Source of the DNA: Mycolicibacterium gadium
GTDB taxonomy: Bacteria; Actinomycetota; Actinomycetes; Mycobacteriales; Mycobacteriaceae
Assembly (NCBI RefSeq): GCF_010728925.1
Contig: NZ_AP022608.1
Coordinates: forward strand, 186,001 to 250,000
Length of the DNA: 64,000 nt
Reading direction: 5' to 3'
Part shown: piece after piece, positions 37,170-46,663 of the stretch
Layout of the letters: each line of letters begins with the position of its first letter
How positions within the stretch are numbered: the stretch's first letter is position 1
Made by a program: the position numbers and the translations under genes
Notes under the pieces: model-generated
What the model was told of the DNA's origin: nothing
The model's input: only the letters and a program-made list of their open reading frames with translations
Databases searched by the model: none

Positions 37170-38621
37170 CTAGTCGGCACCTTCGTAGACTCCTGCGAGC
37201 TTCTCCGACCACTTGCTTGCCAAAGTTGCGTATGTCTCATCCATAAGATCCAGCGGCTGGTCGTCTATCGACCCGGCCGAAGCAGTGCTAAGGACGCCAT
37301 ACGGAAAGTCGGGGCCGCCTGGCACTTCGACCACCAGCGGCACTGCGACTACCGACCGCCAACGCGCTGTGGATACCTCCTCAATGTCACGCGCCAGGAA
37401 GTCGCTTTGTGCCAGGCATTGGCCAGCGATCCAGGCACTGTCATAACCAGGTTCAATACTTAACAACTGTTCGGCCTTTCGATACAACCGATCATTCGAG
37501 GCCCACCGGACCAGCTTTCCCAGGTCATTCGCAATCCAAAGAGTGACGTTTTGAGTTTGCGGAAAGGCATGCCGGACGAAGTCCAAGTCGGTATCTAATT
37601 CTGTCGCGTAGTCGCGCTGTACCGCATCGAAGTCGCTCAGGTGGCCGAGCCAGAGACGTTCTGCGCGAATGGCCGGTGGCACGTAATCTGCCTGATTGAC
37701 ATGCGGTAGCTCGCGTAGCGCCTGCGCGGCGTCAAGGTGGTCGTTCGTGGGTACGGCAGTCACACCGATTGCGGACCACTGGTCAGCCAGAGCCTGCCCG
37801 ACAGACTCGAACTGTTGTCGACTTAGCTTCATGCTCTCGCGGGCGAGGAACACGAGAACTGGCGAGCCTGAGGCGTCTTCCTCGACGGTCAGCTCGTGCA
37901 TCCACTGACGAATGTCTGGATCGCTATATGAAGTACCCGCGAGAACAAGTGGCCCGCGCTGTAGAGCATCCTGCAGAGCGGATACTTGCCAGGGTCGCAT
38001 TTGGCTGCTTATTTTGTTGTAGTCAGACAGCGTAAGGACGACGGACGACGCGGCAGTTCCAGTGGGCGTCAATACCCCGTGTAGATGGTGTATTTCGAAG
38101 CCCGACTGAGCATGTCGGCCAGTCGACCGAGTCGATACCGTCTCGTCTATTTGCCACTCTTCGAGTACTTCACGCAGTGCAGACTCAAGTAATAGGTCGT
38201 AGTTCAAGGTGAATAGGCCGACCCTGTCCGGCCCACGCGATGCTGCGAATGCTGCCGTTGCAGCGTGCAATTCTGCCGGAGGAACGCGGCGGTCATCGCC
38301 ATAGAGAGCTTGGCGCAACACCCTGGGCCAGTCATCACCAGCCGCAGCTTTCGCAGCCTCGGCGACGAGCATCAAATCTTGCCTCGATACAAAGGCCGTC
38401 GCTAGCTCCTTTTCATCTATCGCGCCGCTTTCTAGTAGGCACTGGACTAGAAATTGGGTCCAATCGGGCAAGCCCGCGCCCACTGACGCTCCAGCACCAA
38501 GTAGGACACTGACATACGTGTCGATGTCGAGAGCTTTGAGCCGATCCGTTATCTCGTAACCGAGTTCCGACGCCGTCACAGGCTGGATCTTCGCATTTGC
38601 GTTGCCGCTTCGGCTCGACAT
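37170..38621 (-). CDS. SIR2-like protein with C-terminal GAF-like region, candidate defence NADase
   Basis: 483 residues. The SIR2_2 fold has its key motifs: LLGAGASVGAGLPDW (42-54), FTLNYDLLLE (137-146), HHLHGVL with catalytic-type His (178-184) and AGTSYSDPDIRQW (228-240). The C-terminal 160 residues read like a GAF fold (TLWIANDLGKLVRWASNDRL and WRSVVAVPLVVEVPGGPDFPYGVLSTAS). In anti-phage systems SIR2 domains degrade NAD+ after sensing infection, while GAF domains bind ligands. The combination suggests a one-protein sensor-effector. Catalysis, ligand and defence role are inferred. Confidence 0.78.
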   Translation of the reverse strand: MSSRSGNANAKIQPVTASELGYEITDRLKALDIDTYVSVLLGAGASVGAGLPDWTQFLVQCLLESGAIDEKELATAFVSRQDLMLVAEAAKAAAGDDWPRVLRQALYGDDRRVPPAELHAATAAFAASRGPDRVGLFTLNYDLLLESALREVLEEWQIDETVSTRSTGRHAQSGFEIHHLHGVLTPTGTAASSVVLTLSDYNKISSQMRPWQVSALQDALQRGPLVLAGTSYSDPDIRQWMHELTVEEDASGSPVLVFLARESMKLSRQQFESVGQALADQWSAIGVTAVPTNDHLDAAQALRELPHVNQADYVPPAIRAERLWLGHLSDFDAVQRDYATELDTDLDFVRHAFPQTQNVTLWIANDLGKLVRWASNDRLYRKAEQLLSIEPGYDSAWIAGQCLAQSDFLARDIEEVSTARWRSVVAVPLVVEVPGGPDFPYGVLSTASAGSIDDQPLDLMDETYATLASKWSEKLAGVYEGAD

Positions 38622-38797
38622 TCAGCAATCGGACGGCTCGCTCACCAAGACTGGTGTGCGCCGAGCCGGGCAATCTCATATATGACCTTTTCTGATACAT
38701 CGACGGACTGGTCGGCTTCACCTCACTTCGTGCAGGTGGAGGCGTCTCGAATATTAGTCTCAGAAATATCCGTCGAAGAAGTGGCGTTGACTCTGTT

Positions 38798-39397
38798 GTG
38801 AGACAGTCTGCGGCGCAGTGGAATGCCCATCAGCCGGGTCAGCGGATCGGCTATGTCCGAGTGAGCACCGTTAGCCAAACGCTCGAACAGCAGCAGGCCG
38901 CTCTGGAAGCCGCTGGAGTCTCGAAGACCTTCTCCGACACTATGAGCGGTTCCCGCGACGACCGTCCAGGTCTTGGTGAACTCATGGCTTACGTCCGTGA
39001 GGGTGACACCGTCGTCGTGTGGAAGCTCGACAGGCTCGGAAGAAACGCTCTCCACATCTTGGAAACGGTGAAGGCCCTTACTGGCCGAGGAGTCACGTTG
39101 GTCTCGGTCAGCGACGGCATCGACAGCTCGACCCCTGCGGGAAGAATGATGATCGGAGTCCTGGGATCGCTCGCAGAATACGAGCGTGCCCTCACCGTAG
39201 AACGAACGGCATTGAAACGAGCGGCATCTCGTGCCAACGGGACAAAGTTCGGTAGGCCCAAGAAGGTGGAGGACGCCGAGCACATTGCTACCGCGAAGCG
39301 GATGAAGGCCGAAGGGCACACCGCCAAGGACATCGCGAAGTACCTAGGTGTCAGCAGAGCGACACTTTATCGGTACTTAGTTGATGACGCTGCGTAG
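38798..39397 (+). CDS. Serine recombinase (resolvase/invertase family)
   Basis: 199 residues. IGYVRVSTVSQTLEQQQAAL has the catalytic Ser and Arg of small serine recombinases, and VWKLDRLGRNALHILE has the other active-site Arg residues. TAKDIAKYLGVSRATLYRYL is the C-terminal helix-turn-helix. No transposase accompanies it here, so it may be a remnant of a Tn3-like element or a stand-alone resolvase/invertase. An in-frame GTG just upstream is possible. Confidence 0.9.
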   Translation: MRQSAAQWNAHQPGQRIGYVRVSTVSQTLEQQQAALEAAGVSKTFSDTMSGSRDDRPGLGELMAYVREGDTVVVWKLDRLGRNALHILETVKALTGRGVTLVSVSDGIDSSTPAGRMMIGVLGSLAEYERALTVERTALKRAASRANGTKFGRPKKVEDAEHIATAKRMKAEGHTAKDIAKYLGVSRATLYRYLVDDAA

Positions 39398-39458
39398 ATC
39401 GGCGCAATCATGCGAATTCATCTAGGAACGGCGCGACTCGGCGAGACCCTGCTATCCA

Positions 39459-40172
39459 TTATTGCCACCACAGCCATCGCCGCCAGGGTTGTCGCAGACG
39501 CTTGATTTGTCCCTTGATGTGGTTCAGTAGCGCGTAATCGGGATCGAGCTCTAGGGCGAGCGAGTGATACTCGCGATTTCCGCTGTTGTTTTGCGCTAGC
39601 GTCGGCAGCACGGCGAGGAACCCGACCGTCGCGGTGATGAAGTCATCGACACCTTTGAGATGGAAACCGATAAGCGATGCGAGGTTATCGATGACTTCGG
39701 AATACGCGCTGGGTGCCTGCACGCCTCGCACCTCTCTGGTGAGCAGCAAGATGGAGCGATAGAAATCGGTGATTCCCTTCGCCGCCGCCTTCACTTCCTG
39801 AGGAGTCACCTCGTCGTGAAGGTCCTGATCTGCGAACAGACGACGCAAGTGAGTATTCGTGTCCTCCTCGAAATTTCTAACTAGCGCGAGAAGCTCCACT
39901 ACCTTTCCGGTGAAGAAGTAGTCCAGTTCGTCGACAGTGTCGATCTGCTGATTCGAGTAAGGCGCATAGCCGTCGTGATGCGCCTCGATCAAGCGCTGCA
40001 TCTTGCTCCTGCCCTGAACAAGTAACGATGTGAAGGCAGCGAACTCCCAATAGTCGGGCTTATCTGCAAACAGCCGGTCGAGATCCTCGGAGGTTTCTGC
40101 GAGCGCGGCGACGACAAGACCAGGATCCTCTGACACGATTGCCCCAATCGCTCCCTTGCGTCGTCCACCCAC
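39459..40172 (-). CDS. Hypothetical helical protein
   Basis: 237 residues, not recognised. It is predicted mostly alpha-helical and acidic in the middle (VRNFEEDTNTHLRRLFADQD), ending in a Trp/Arg-rich tail (RQPWRRWLWW). No signal peptide or catalytic motif seen. It is convergent with the resolvase gene and was originally upstream of nothing else on its strand. Confidence 0.6.
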   Translation of the reverse strand: MGGRRKGAIGAIVSEDPGLVVAALAETSEDLDRLFADKPDYWEFAAFTSLLVQGRSKMQRLIEAHHDGYAPYSNQQIDTVDELDYFFTGKVVELLALVRNFEEDTNTHLRRLFADQDLHDEVTPQEVKAAAKGITDFYRSILLLTREVRGVQAPSAYSEVIDNLASLIGFHLKGVDDFITATVGFLAVLPTLAQNNSGNREYHSLALELDPDYALLNHIKGQIKRLRQPWRRWLWWQ

Positions 40173-40342
40173 TTAGCGCAGTGATAACTCTAGGGATAAC
40201 ACAGCCAAGGCACGGTCGTTGCGAGGTTGAATCGATATGGCCGTGACGCGTTGCCTAGTTCTGTACGGCGGTCAGGGCTGCCTTGCGACCTTGAGACCGG
40301 TCGGCATCGGCTTAAACACTTCGGGGATCCGTCCGCAGACGC

Positions 40343-40687
40343 TCACCTAGGCTCTGACTCAGTGTTGCCGAAACACGGCGCACCCCACAATCCACGCCTG
40401 GCGGCCTTCGCCTCGCTTTCAGCGGAATATATTGCGTCGTAACGGTTTACCGACTGGTCGTACACATACGATTTCGCGGCACCCGCCCGCGCCGCCTCTA
40501 CCGAATAATTCCAGCCGTCAGCCCTTATGAGGTAGGCCAACGTGCGTCCGTACCTGTCGGTTCTGTCCTGAGTCGGATCAAGGATGACCGCCACCCGTTG
40601 CCCCACCAGATTTGACTGCGCGAACGCGGTAGCCTCCGGCCCCCAACAGCCGACTGTGTATCCCGGCTTCTTAGTCTCCGGTGTGTC
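40343..40687 (-). pseudogene. Secreted staphylococcal-nuclease-like protein, C-terminal part
   Basis: The frame reads DTPETKKPGYTVGCWGPEA...LVGQRVAVILDPTQDRTDRYGRTLAYL, the second half of an SNase fold with its active-site Asp/Thr/Glu and the Arg of DRYGR. It has no start of its own: upstream it enters transposon DNA and meets a stop. The first half lies at 57327-57515; joined at GATGCC the two give one 177-residue secreted nuclease. It was the last gene of the small secreted-protein operon now at 57.5-58.7 kb. Confidence 0.9.
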
Positions 40688-40693
40688 GATGCC

Positions 40694-40722
40694 TTCCCTG
40701 TTTAATCACCGTGTTGATCCAG
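40694..40722 (+). repeat. Left terminal inverted repeat of the 16.6-kb transposon
   Basis: TTCCCTGT, 9 nt, GTGTTGA, 2 nt, then CAG at the left; read from the other end the right terminus (57298-57326, minus strand) has the same three blocks at identical spacing. The preceding base is C in both copies of GTGTTGA. Confidence 0.82.
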
Positions 40723-40739
40723 GTGACGGAACGGTGGGT

Positions 40740-41153
40740 ATGGCAGGTTGGCGGGTGTACTGGGTGGGTCGGGGTCCAGTTTCGCAGCGAGTACGGAAGT
40801 ATTTGCCGGCGGGATATGGCGATCTCGCGGAGCGGGATCATGACGTGGGAGTCCGATCGGGTGATCCGGTCTTCCTGTCGCCAGACTGTCGGGTCGATCC
40901 GATATTGGGTCTTTATGGGCAGTCGACGAGATTTCGGGCGTATACGTCGGAGACGCGGCGGAACTATTCGACCGATATCAGCTTGTTGCTGACCTTTCTG
41001 TGGGGCCGCGGCAGGGAATGGACATCCGCGTCGGCGCGGGATCTTGAGGATTACGAGCATTGGCGCAGGTTCGCCGAGGCCAATCCCGATCGCATTGGTG
41101 GCGCTAAATGGGACCGCGAGTTGGCCGCGTTCGCGAGCCTGTACCGATGGGCC
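40740..41153 (+). pseudogene. tnpA: Transposon recombinase TnpA, N-terminal part (interrupted)
   Basis: The frame reads MAGWRVYWVGRGPVSQRVRK and onward through a core-binding SAM-like domain (YTSETRRNYSTDISLLLTFLWGRG) to ...FASLYRWA, where an IS begins. Another ATG at 40689 lies in the GATGCC junction itself. The missing catalytic half resumes at 43767 in the same frame. Excising the IS and one GGGCC restores RWA-VSVGHCG and a protein of about 521 residues. Confidence 0.88.
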
Positions 41154-41334
41154 TGACAGCGGACGCGTAAAAATCCCCATTGGCGGCCAGCTGATCTCCC
41201 CGCTGGCGGTCACGAGATCTCCCCACTGACGGCCCAGCGATTTCCCCGTTGCGGTCGTGTCGTTGCCGGTGATCGGCGGCGGTGTCGGGCTGGCTGTTTG
41301 TCGACCAAGTGTGTCGAGGGCGGAAGGCCAGTAA

Positions 41335-42848
41335 GTGAAAAGCAGTGAGGAGATCATGGAGATTTTGGAGGCGTTCGACTTGACCGGTGGGTACCGCGCC
41401 GCGGCCGCGCTGGCCGGTTGTGATCACAAGACGGTGGCCCACTACGTGGCGTTGCGCGACGCCGGGCTCAGCCCGGATGAGCGGCCGCGGCGAGAGATGG
41501 CCATTGATCCATTCCTGGACAAGGTCGAGGAGTGGGTGGACCGCTCCAACGGGTTGATCCGCGCCGACGTCGCCCACGACAAGCTGGTCGCGATGGGCTT
41601 CGACGGCTCGGAGCGCACCACCCGACGCGCGGTCGCGGCGGTCAAGAAGAGCTGGCGGTCGGGTCATCGCCGGGTGTTTCGGCCGTGGGTGGCCGAGCCG
41701 GGGTTGTGGCTGCAGTTCGACTGGGGCCAGGACCCACCGTCGCGGGCCGGCAGACATTGTTGTTTTGCGCGTGGCTGGCCGGTCGCGGTTTCGGGTGGTG
41801 CTGCCCACCTGGGATCGCACCCTGCCGAGCTTGCTGGGCTGTCTGGACACCACGCTGCGGGTGATCGGCGGGGCACCGACGTATGCGTTGACCGACAACG
41901 AGAAAACAGTGACCGTCGAACATGTTGCGCGGGTGCCGATTCGGCATCCCGATGTGGTCGCCGCAGGCCGTCATTACGGGATGACGATCCGCACCTGTGT
42001 GCCGGCTGATCCACAAACCAAGGGTGGTTCGGAGGCCACGGTGCGCATCGCCAAGGCCGATCTGGTGCCCACCGAGGCTAATCTGCTGGACGCCTACGCC
42101 ACTTTCGCTGAACTCCAGCAGGCGTGCCGGGACTTCTGCGAGCAGGTCAATGCCCGCCCGCATCGTGCCACCGGTCGGGTGCCTGCCGAGCTGTTGGTCG
42201 AGGAACTCCCGCGGCTGCATGTGCTGCCCGCCCAGCCGGTGGCCCTGGCGTTTGGGCTGACCCGTCGGGTGGGGTGGGACTCCACGATCAGCGTTGAGGG
42301 GGTGCGTTATTCGGTGCCGCACCACCATATTGATGAGCGGGTCTGGGTGCGCTGGTGTGGCGAGGAGTTGGTGGTCACCGTCATCGCCGACGGCGGCGGT
42401 CGAGATCGCCCGCCACGCCCGTGGGCAGCGCGGGCGACCGCAGATCCGCGACGAGCATTACCCCAGTGATCATCCCGGGCGCCGCGCGCTGCCCGGGGAC
42501 CGCACCCCACGGGCGGCCAACCCGGCCGAGGCGGCGTTTCTGGCCATCGGCGACGGCGCGGCCGCGTGGCTGGTCGAGGCCGCTGCGGCCGGCGCGTCGC
42601 GGGTGCGTTCCAAGATGGCCGAAGCGGTGGCGTTCGCCAAACTGCACGGCGCGGCCGCCGTCGATCAGGCGTTGGGTACCGCGGCGCTGGCCGGCCGCTT
42701 CGCCGATGCCGACCTGGCCGCGATCTTGACCCATCAGCAGCACGGGCCGGCCGCCGCGCCGATCCGCGTCAGCGACACCCACAGCCTGCAACCGGGTACC
42801 GCCGGCTGGGCCGGGTTCGGTGCGGTGAGCCCGGACGGTGACAAGTGA
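41335..42848 (+). pseudogene. istA: IstA transposase, frameshifted
   Basis: Frame 1 encodes the N-terminal HTH and first catalytic region (AALAGCDHKTVAHYVALRD to WLQFDWGQ, to about 41738). Homology then passes to a second frame for GPTVAGRQTLLFCAWLA and a third for FRVVLPTWDRTLPSLLG...PHRATGRVPAELL, and shifts again near 42395 before VEIARHARGQRGRPQ to the end at 42848. That is three apparent shifts, each explicable by loss of one or two bases. The DDE region is spread over different frames, so no intact transposase is made. Confidence 0.82.
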
Positions 42849-43660
42849 CCGCGACCAACAAGCCGGCGGTGTCGGTCGGATCTGGCGTCGCCGGGCCCTC
42901 GGCCCAGACCCTCGAGGAGGTGATCGCGTTGACCCGCCGGCTGCGGATGCCCTATCTGCGCAAAGCCGCCCTCGATGTGGTCCCGACCGCCCGTGCCCAA
43001 CGCTGGGATCCCGCCGAGGTGCTGCGCGTGCTGCTGGCCGAGGAGATCACCGGCCGCGACGAAGCCACCCTGCGGATACGACGCGCACGCGCGAACTTCC
43101 CGGCGGGCAAGACCTTCGCCGTCTGGGACGAGAACCGCTGCTCCATTCCCGCACCCACCCAACAAGCCCTACGTGGCATGGAGTGGGTCGACCGGCGTGA
43201 GAACCTGTGCGTGTGCGGGCCCAGCGGGACCGGCAAGAGCCACTTCTGCGAAGCGTTGGGGCAGTTGGCCATCGACACCGGCCGCACCGTGGCCTGGTTT
43301 TCCATCGACGAACTCGGCGCCCTGGTGCGCCGTCACCGCGCCGACGACTCGATCACCAAAGCCATGCGCCGCATCACCCGCGTCGATCTGATCATCGTCG
43401 ACGACATCGGCATGCTGCCCGTCGGCGAGGACGCCGCCGAAGGGTTCTACCGCCTCGTCGATGCCTGCTACGAAACGCGTTCGCTGGCAGTCTCATCGAA
43501 CCTGCATCCCGCCGGATTCGACGAACTGATGCCCAAGACCCTGGCCACCGCCACCGTCGACCGGCTGCTGCACCACGCCCACGTCTGCGTCACCGAAGGT
43601 CAATCGTTCCGGCTCGCTCAAGCCACCACCGGCAAGGGGGTGGCGCCACTGCCCAGCTGA
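42845..43660 (+). CDS. istB: IstB helper ATPase of the second IS21-type element
   Basis: 271 residues from a GTG overlapping the istA stop (GTGA). Walker A is CGPSGTGKSHF and Walker B DLIIVDDIGMLPVGEDAAEGFYRL, typical of IstB. The frame is intact, unlike its istA partner. Confidence 0.92.
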   Translation: MTATNKPAVSVGSGVAGPSAQTLEEVIALTRRLRMPYLRKAALDVVPTARAQRWDPAEVLRVLLAEEITGRDEATLRIRRARANFPAGKTFAVWDENRCSIPAPTQQALRGMEWVDRRENLCVCGPSGTGKSHFCEALGQLAIDTGRTVAWFSIDELGALVRRHRADDSITKAMRRITRVDLIIVDDIGMLPVGEDAAEGFYRLVDACYETRSLAVSSNLHPAGFDELMPKTLATATVDRLLHHAHVCVTEGQSFRLAQATTGKGVAPLPS

Positions 43661-43766
43661 ACAAACCGGGGAGATCCCGTGTCCGTCCGTGAGGAGTTTT
43701 CATGGCCACCAGCGAGGAGATCTCCTGACCGTCAGTGGGGAGAACTACATGACCGTTGACAGGGCC

Positions 43767-44918
43767 GTGAGCGTAGGTCATTGCGGGCGGAATCCGGTGA
43801 CGATGAAGCAGATCGTCGGTCGCGACGGCGGCGGCATCGCTGTGCCGGTGGCGCGTGCGAAAGACGCTCGCCGCAGCAATGTGCATTGGTTGACGCCTCG
43901 AACGTGGCGGCTGTGGATCGACGTAGGGCTGCGGGGACACACCCCTGGCGAGATTCCGGAGGTGGGTTGGCTGGGTCGGTTGGAGGACCGCAACGTCGCG
44001 TTCGTTCGAACCCTGACGTCGTCGGGCCTGCGACGGGCGGAGGGCGGATCCCTGCTGGTATTCGAGGTACCGGCGCGTCAGCTCGACGGCGGTCGCTACT
44101 ACAGCGGAAGAGTCGCTGCGGGGGTAACCCGATCGAAGAAGCCGCGGACGTTCTACGTAGCTGCCGATGCAGTAGGTGAGATCGAAGCATATGTGGCGTC
44201 GTCGCGGGCGTGGGCGGTGCGCCGTGCGCAGCGTCAACGCCTCTACCAGCAGCTGCCGGAGATTCGGTTGGTCACCGAGATCACCCGGCGTGTGAATCCT
44301 GTTGTGCGGTGGCGCAACCAGGCCGGCGTCGTCGGCGAACGTAAGCTCAACGACTTGACCGTGGCCGATCGCATGTTGCTCTACCACGATGGTTCTCATG
44401 GGCCAGAACCGTTGTGGCTGTGGCTCAATGAATGCGGACTGCCGTTTCACGTTCATTCGTGGGATGGCGTGTTCGCCACCGCGAACCGGCGTTGCGAACG
44501 TGTGCTGACCCCATCGAATCGGATGGGTCTGGATCCGCATCAGGTGTTCGCGCCGTATGCCACTCCGCACTCTGCCCGCCACAGCTTTGCTCTGTACATG
44601 TTGGTGGTGCTCAACACTTTGATGGACCAGAAGTACGGGCTCAGTCCCGAGGAGCGCCGCGATTTCCGGCAGCTCTACGGTGATCCGTGGTTTATGGTGC
44701 AGACGTTGCTGGGCCACGCATCGCGCGAAACGACTGTCGACCGGTATCTCGCACCTGTCGCGGACCTGCAACTACGGTCTATGCTCGCCGGCGCATCCGA
44801 GCCGGTTCCAGCGCCGATGCCCGAGCTGGACAGGACATTCGCGCGGATCGCCAAGGAGTCAGTGGGCATCCAGGACGTCGACATGCGCATGGCACCACCA
44901 TCGGGTGGTCTGCGATGA
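43767..44918 (+). pseudogene. tnpA: Transposon recombinase TnpA, catalytic part (interrupted)
   Basis: Continues the frame broken at 41153. The tyrosine-recombinase residues are all here: TSSGLRRAEGGSL (Arg), TPHSARHSFALYML (His-x-x-Arg), LLGHASRETTVDRYL (His and nucleophilic Tyr). An in-frame start at 43689 or 43749 lies within IS sequence and could drive a truncated protein. It overlaps the next recombinase gene by ATGA. Confidence 0.88.
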
Positions 44919-46663
44919 ATGCCCGGGGCCGCCGCGCTGCACTACCGTCTAACGATCACAGCCGCCCCGAGTATGTGTCGCCGGACGGCTTGGTGGTGAG
45001 CCATCACAACCACGCGGGACGCGTCAAACACTATGACTTCGCTACCCTTCCGGTCGCCGAGCCCATGCAACGTTCTCTGGCTGCACTGTTCGCCGAACGG
45101 TGCGTACCCGCTCGCTGGACGGCACACTCCACGTCCACAGGAATCTGGTTCTGCGTGCAGGGATTCGCGAAGTTCATCGCTGACCAGGAGCACCCGCCAC
45201 GCGATCTCGATGGGCTCACCGTCGACCTGCTTAAACGATGGCGCCAGCACACCGTGACAATCAGTCCGTATCGCATCGTCCACGCCACCATGGCGCTGCT
45301 GCGAGACGATCCCCGACTACGAACCGGACCGGTTGCCGACGAGCTCTTGCGACGCGTCAAGATCCCGAACAGTGGCACGCAGTCCTACAGCGAGGCCGAA
45401 TTCACACACATCACCCGCACCGCCAAGAAGATGTTCCGGTCGGCACTGCAACGAATCGATGGCAACGCCGAGCACCTGCGCACGTGGCGCAACGGCGAAT
45501 TCACGGAGGGCAGCCAGGATTGGATATTCGGCGAAGTTCTCGATTGCCTCGCGCGCACTGGCTCGGCGACGAAATGCATCTACACGGCGCCCGATGGGCG
45601 AAAACAGTTGGCCAGCCGCTACATTGCGGTCCTACGCGAGAAGAAAGTGCAGGTTCCGTGGTATCTGCTGTTGTTCCCGTCGCGCTTGGAGATCACAGCG
45701 TTGGGAGTGCTGCTGATGGCCGAGTTCGGCTGGAACCTGTCGGTTATCGATCGCCTGCGAGTGCCGAGAGCGTCCCCGGACCCGGGACAGCAACCTACCT
45801 ACCGCATCGAGTTGGACAAACCTCGCCGGGGCTCGGGCAACCATCACGAAACCCGCAATGTCACCGACGACGGCGCATCATCGCCAGGCAGGTTGATCAG
45901 TCACGCACTTCATGCAACCCGATTCGCCCGCGTCCTTGTCGAAACCCAGGCGCCGGACACCGGCCGGCTTCTGGTCTGGCGCAGTTCGGCTCCGACACGG
46001 CCGCGCGCCGACCACGATCGACAACCCCCTGTAGGCCCGTTCGACTTCGGCATCACCAGTGCCGCCGCGTTGGAATGGGGACAAGCAATCGGCCTGAGCG
46101 GATCACCGTTTCGCCGCGGGCGGCGCACCGTCGTCGCACTCAATCGTCGCCAACCTGCCCAGCACTCCCAGAACAGCCACGACCGCGACTACACGCTGGT
46201 GGACAAGCGTGCGCAGAACGAGGCCATCGAAGTGATCGCCGTCGGCGCTGAAGATGCCGCCGATCACGCCAGGAAGGCAGTCCTACAAGCCGAACTGCGT
46301 AGCGCTCCCACCGCAGGCGATGTCCCTACGGTCACTGCAGATTGCGGTGGCTTCGATTCGAGCCCCTACCCGCGCTCTGACGGTAGCTGTGGCGCGTCGT
46401 TTCTGATGTGCTTGGGATGTACCAACGCGCACATACACCCTGGTCATCATCCACGGCTGGCACACCTGCACCATGCCCTGAGCAACCTGCGATCGGTCAT
46501 GCCTCCACCGACATGGGTCGCCGACTGGGGTGATGCGCACGCACGGTTAGAGCATCTCAAACACTCACTCGGCGAACCGATCTGGAACCAGGCGCTGTCC
46601 AGGGTGCGTGCCGATGATCGCGGCCTGATCGACCACCTACTGACGGGAAACCTCGATACGTGA
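44915..46663 (+). CDS. tnpB: Transposon recombinase, second of the trio (TnpB-like)
   Basis: 582 residues, coupled to tnpA and to the third gene by ATGA overlaps. It follows the pattern of the second protein in recombinase trios: an N-terminal core-binding-like region, WYLLLFPSRLEITALGVLLMAEFGWN, then HETRNVTD and HATRFARVL. The C-terminal CGGFDSSPYPRSDGSCGASF and CLGC residues could bind zinc. A classical catalytic Tyr motif is not obvious, so the protein may be an accessory subunit. Confidence 0.72.
   Translation: MNARGRRAALPSNDHSRPEYVSPDGLVVSHHNHAGRVKHYDFATLPVAEPMQRSLAALFAERCVPARWTAHSTSTGIWFCVQGFAKFIADQEHPPRDLDGLTVDLLKRWRQHTVTISPYRIVHATMALLRDDPRLRTGPVADELLRRVKIPNSGTQSYSEAEFTHITRTAKKMFRSALQRIDGNAEHLRTWRNGEFTEGSQDWIFGEVLDCLARTGSATKCIYTAPDGRKQLASRYIAVLREKKVQVPWYLLLFPSRLEITALGVLLMAEFGWNLSVIDRLRVPRASPDPGQQPTYRIELDKPRRGSGNHHETRNVTDDGASSPGRLISHALHATRFARVLVETQAPDTGRLLVWRSSAPTRPRADHDRQPPVGPFDFGITSAAALEWGQAIGLSGSPFRRGRRTVVALNRRQPAQHSQNSHDRDYTLVDKRAQNEAIEVIAVGAEDAADHARKAVLQAELRSAPTAGDVPTVTADCGGFDSSPYPRSDGSCGASFLMCLGCTNAHIHPGHHPRLAHLHHALSNLRSVMPPPTWVADWGDAHARLEHLKHSLGEPIWNQALSRVRADDRGLIDHLLTGNLDT

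Larger units (their letters stand above)
41154..43761. mobile_element. IS21-type element (2608 bp) inside tnpA, with GGGCC target duplication
   Basis: Ends: TGACAGCGGACGCG at 41154 and, on the minus strand from 43761, TGTCAACGGTCATG; both lead into CCCCA.TGRCGG repeats. The 5 bp GGGCC flank both sides (41149-41153 and 43762-43766). Internal repeats of the form GATCTCCCC.CTG.CGG occur several times near each end, as in the IS21 family. istA is frameshifted and istB intact, so the copy cannot move by itself unless the shifts are sequencing errors. Confidence 0.9.
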
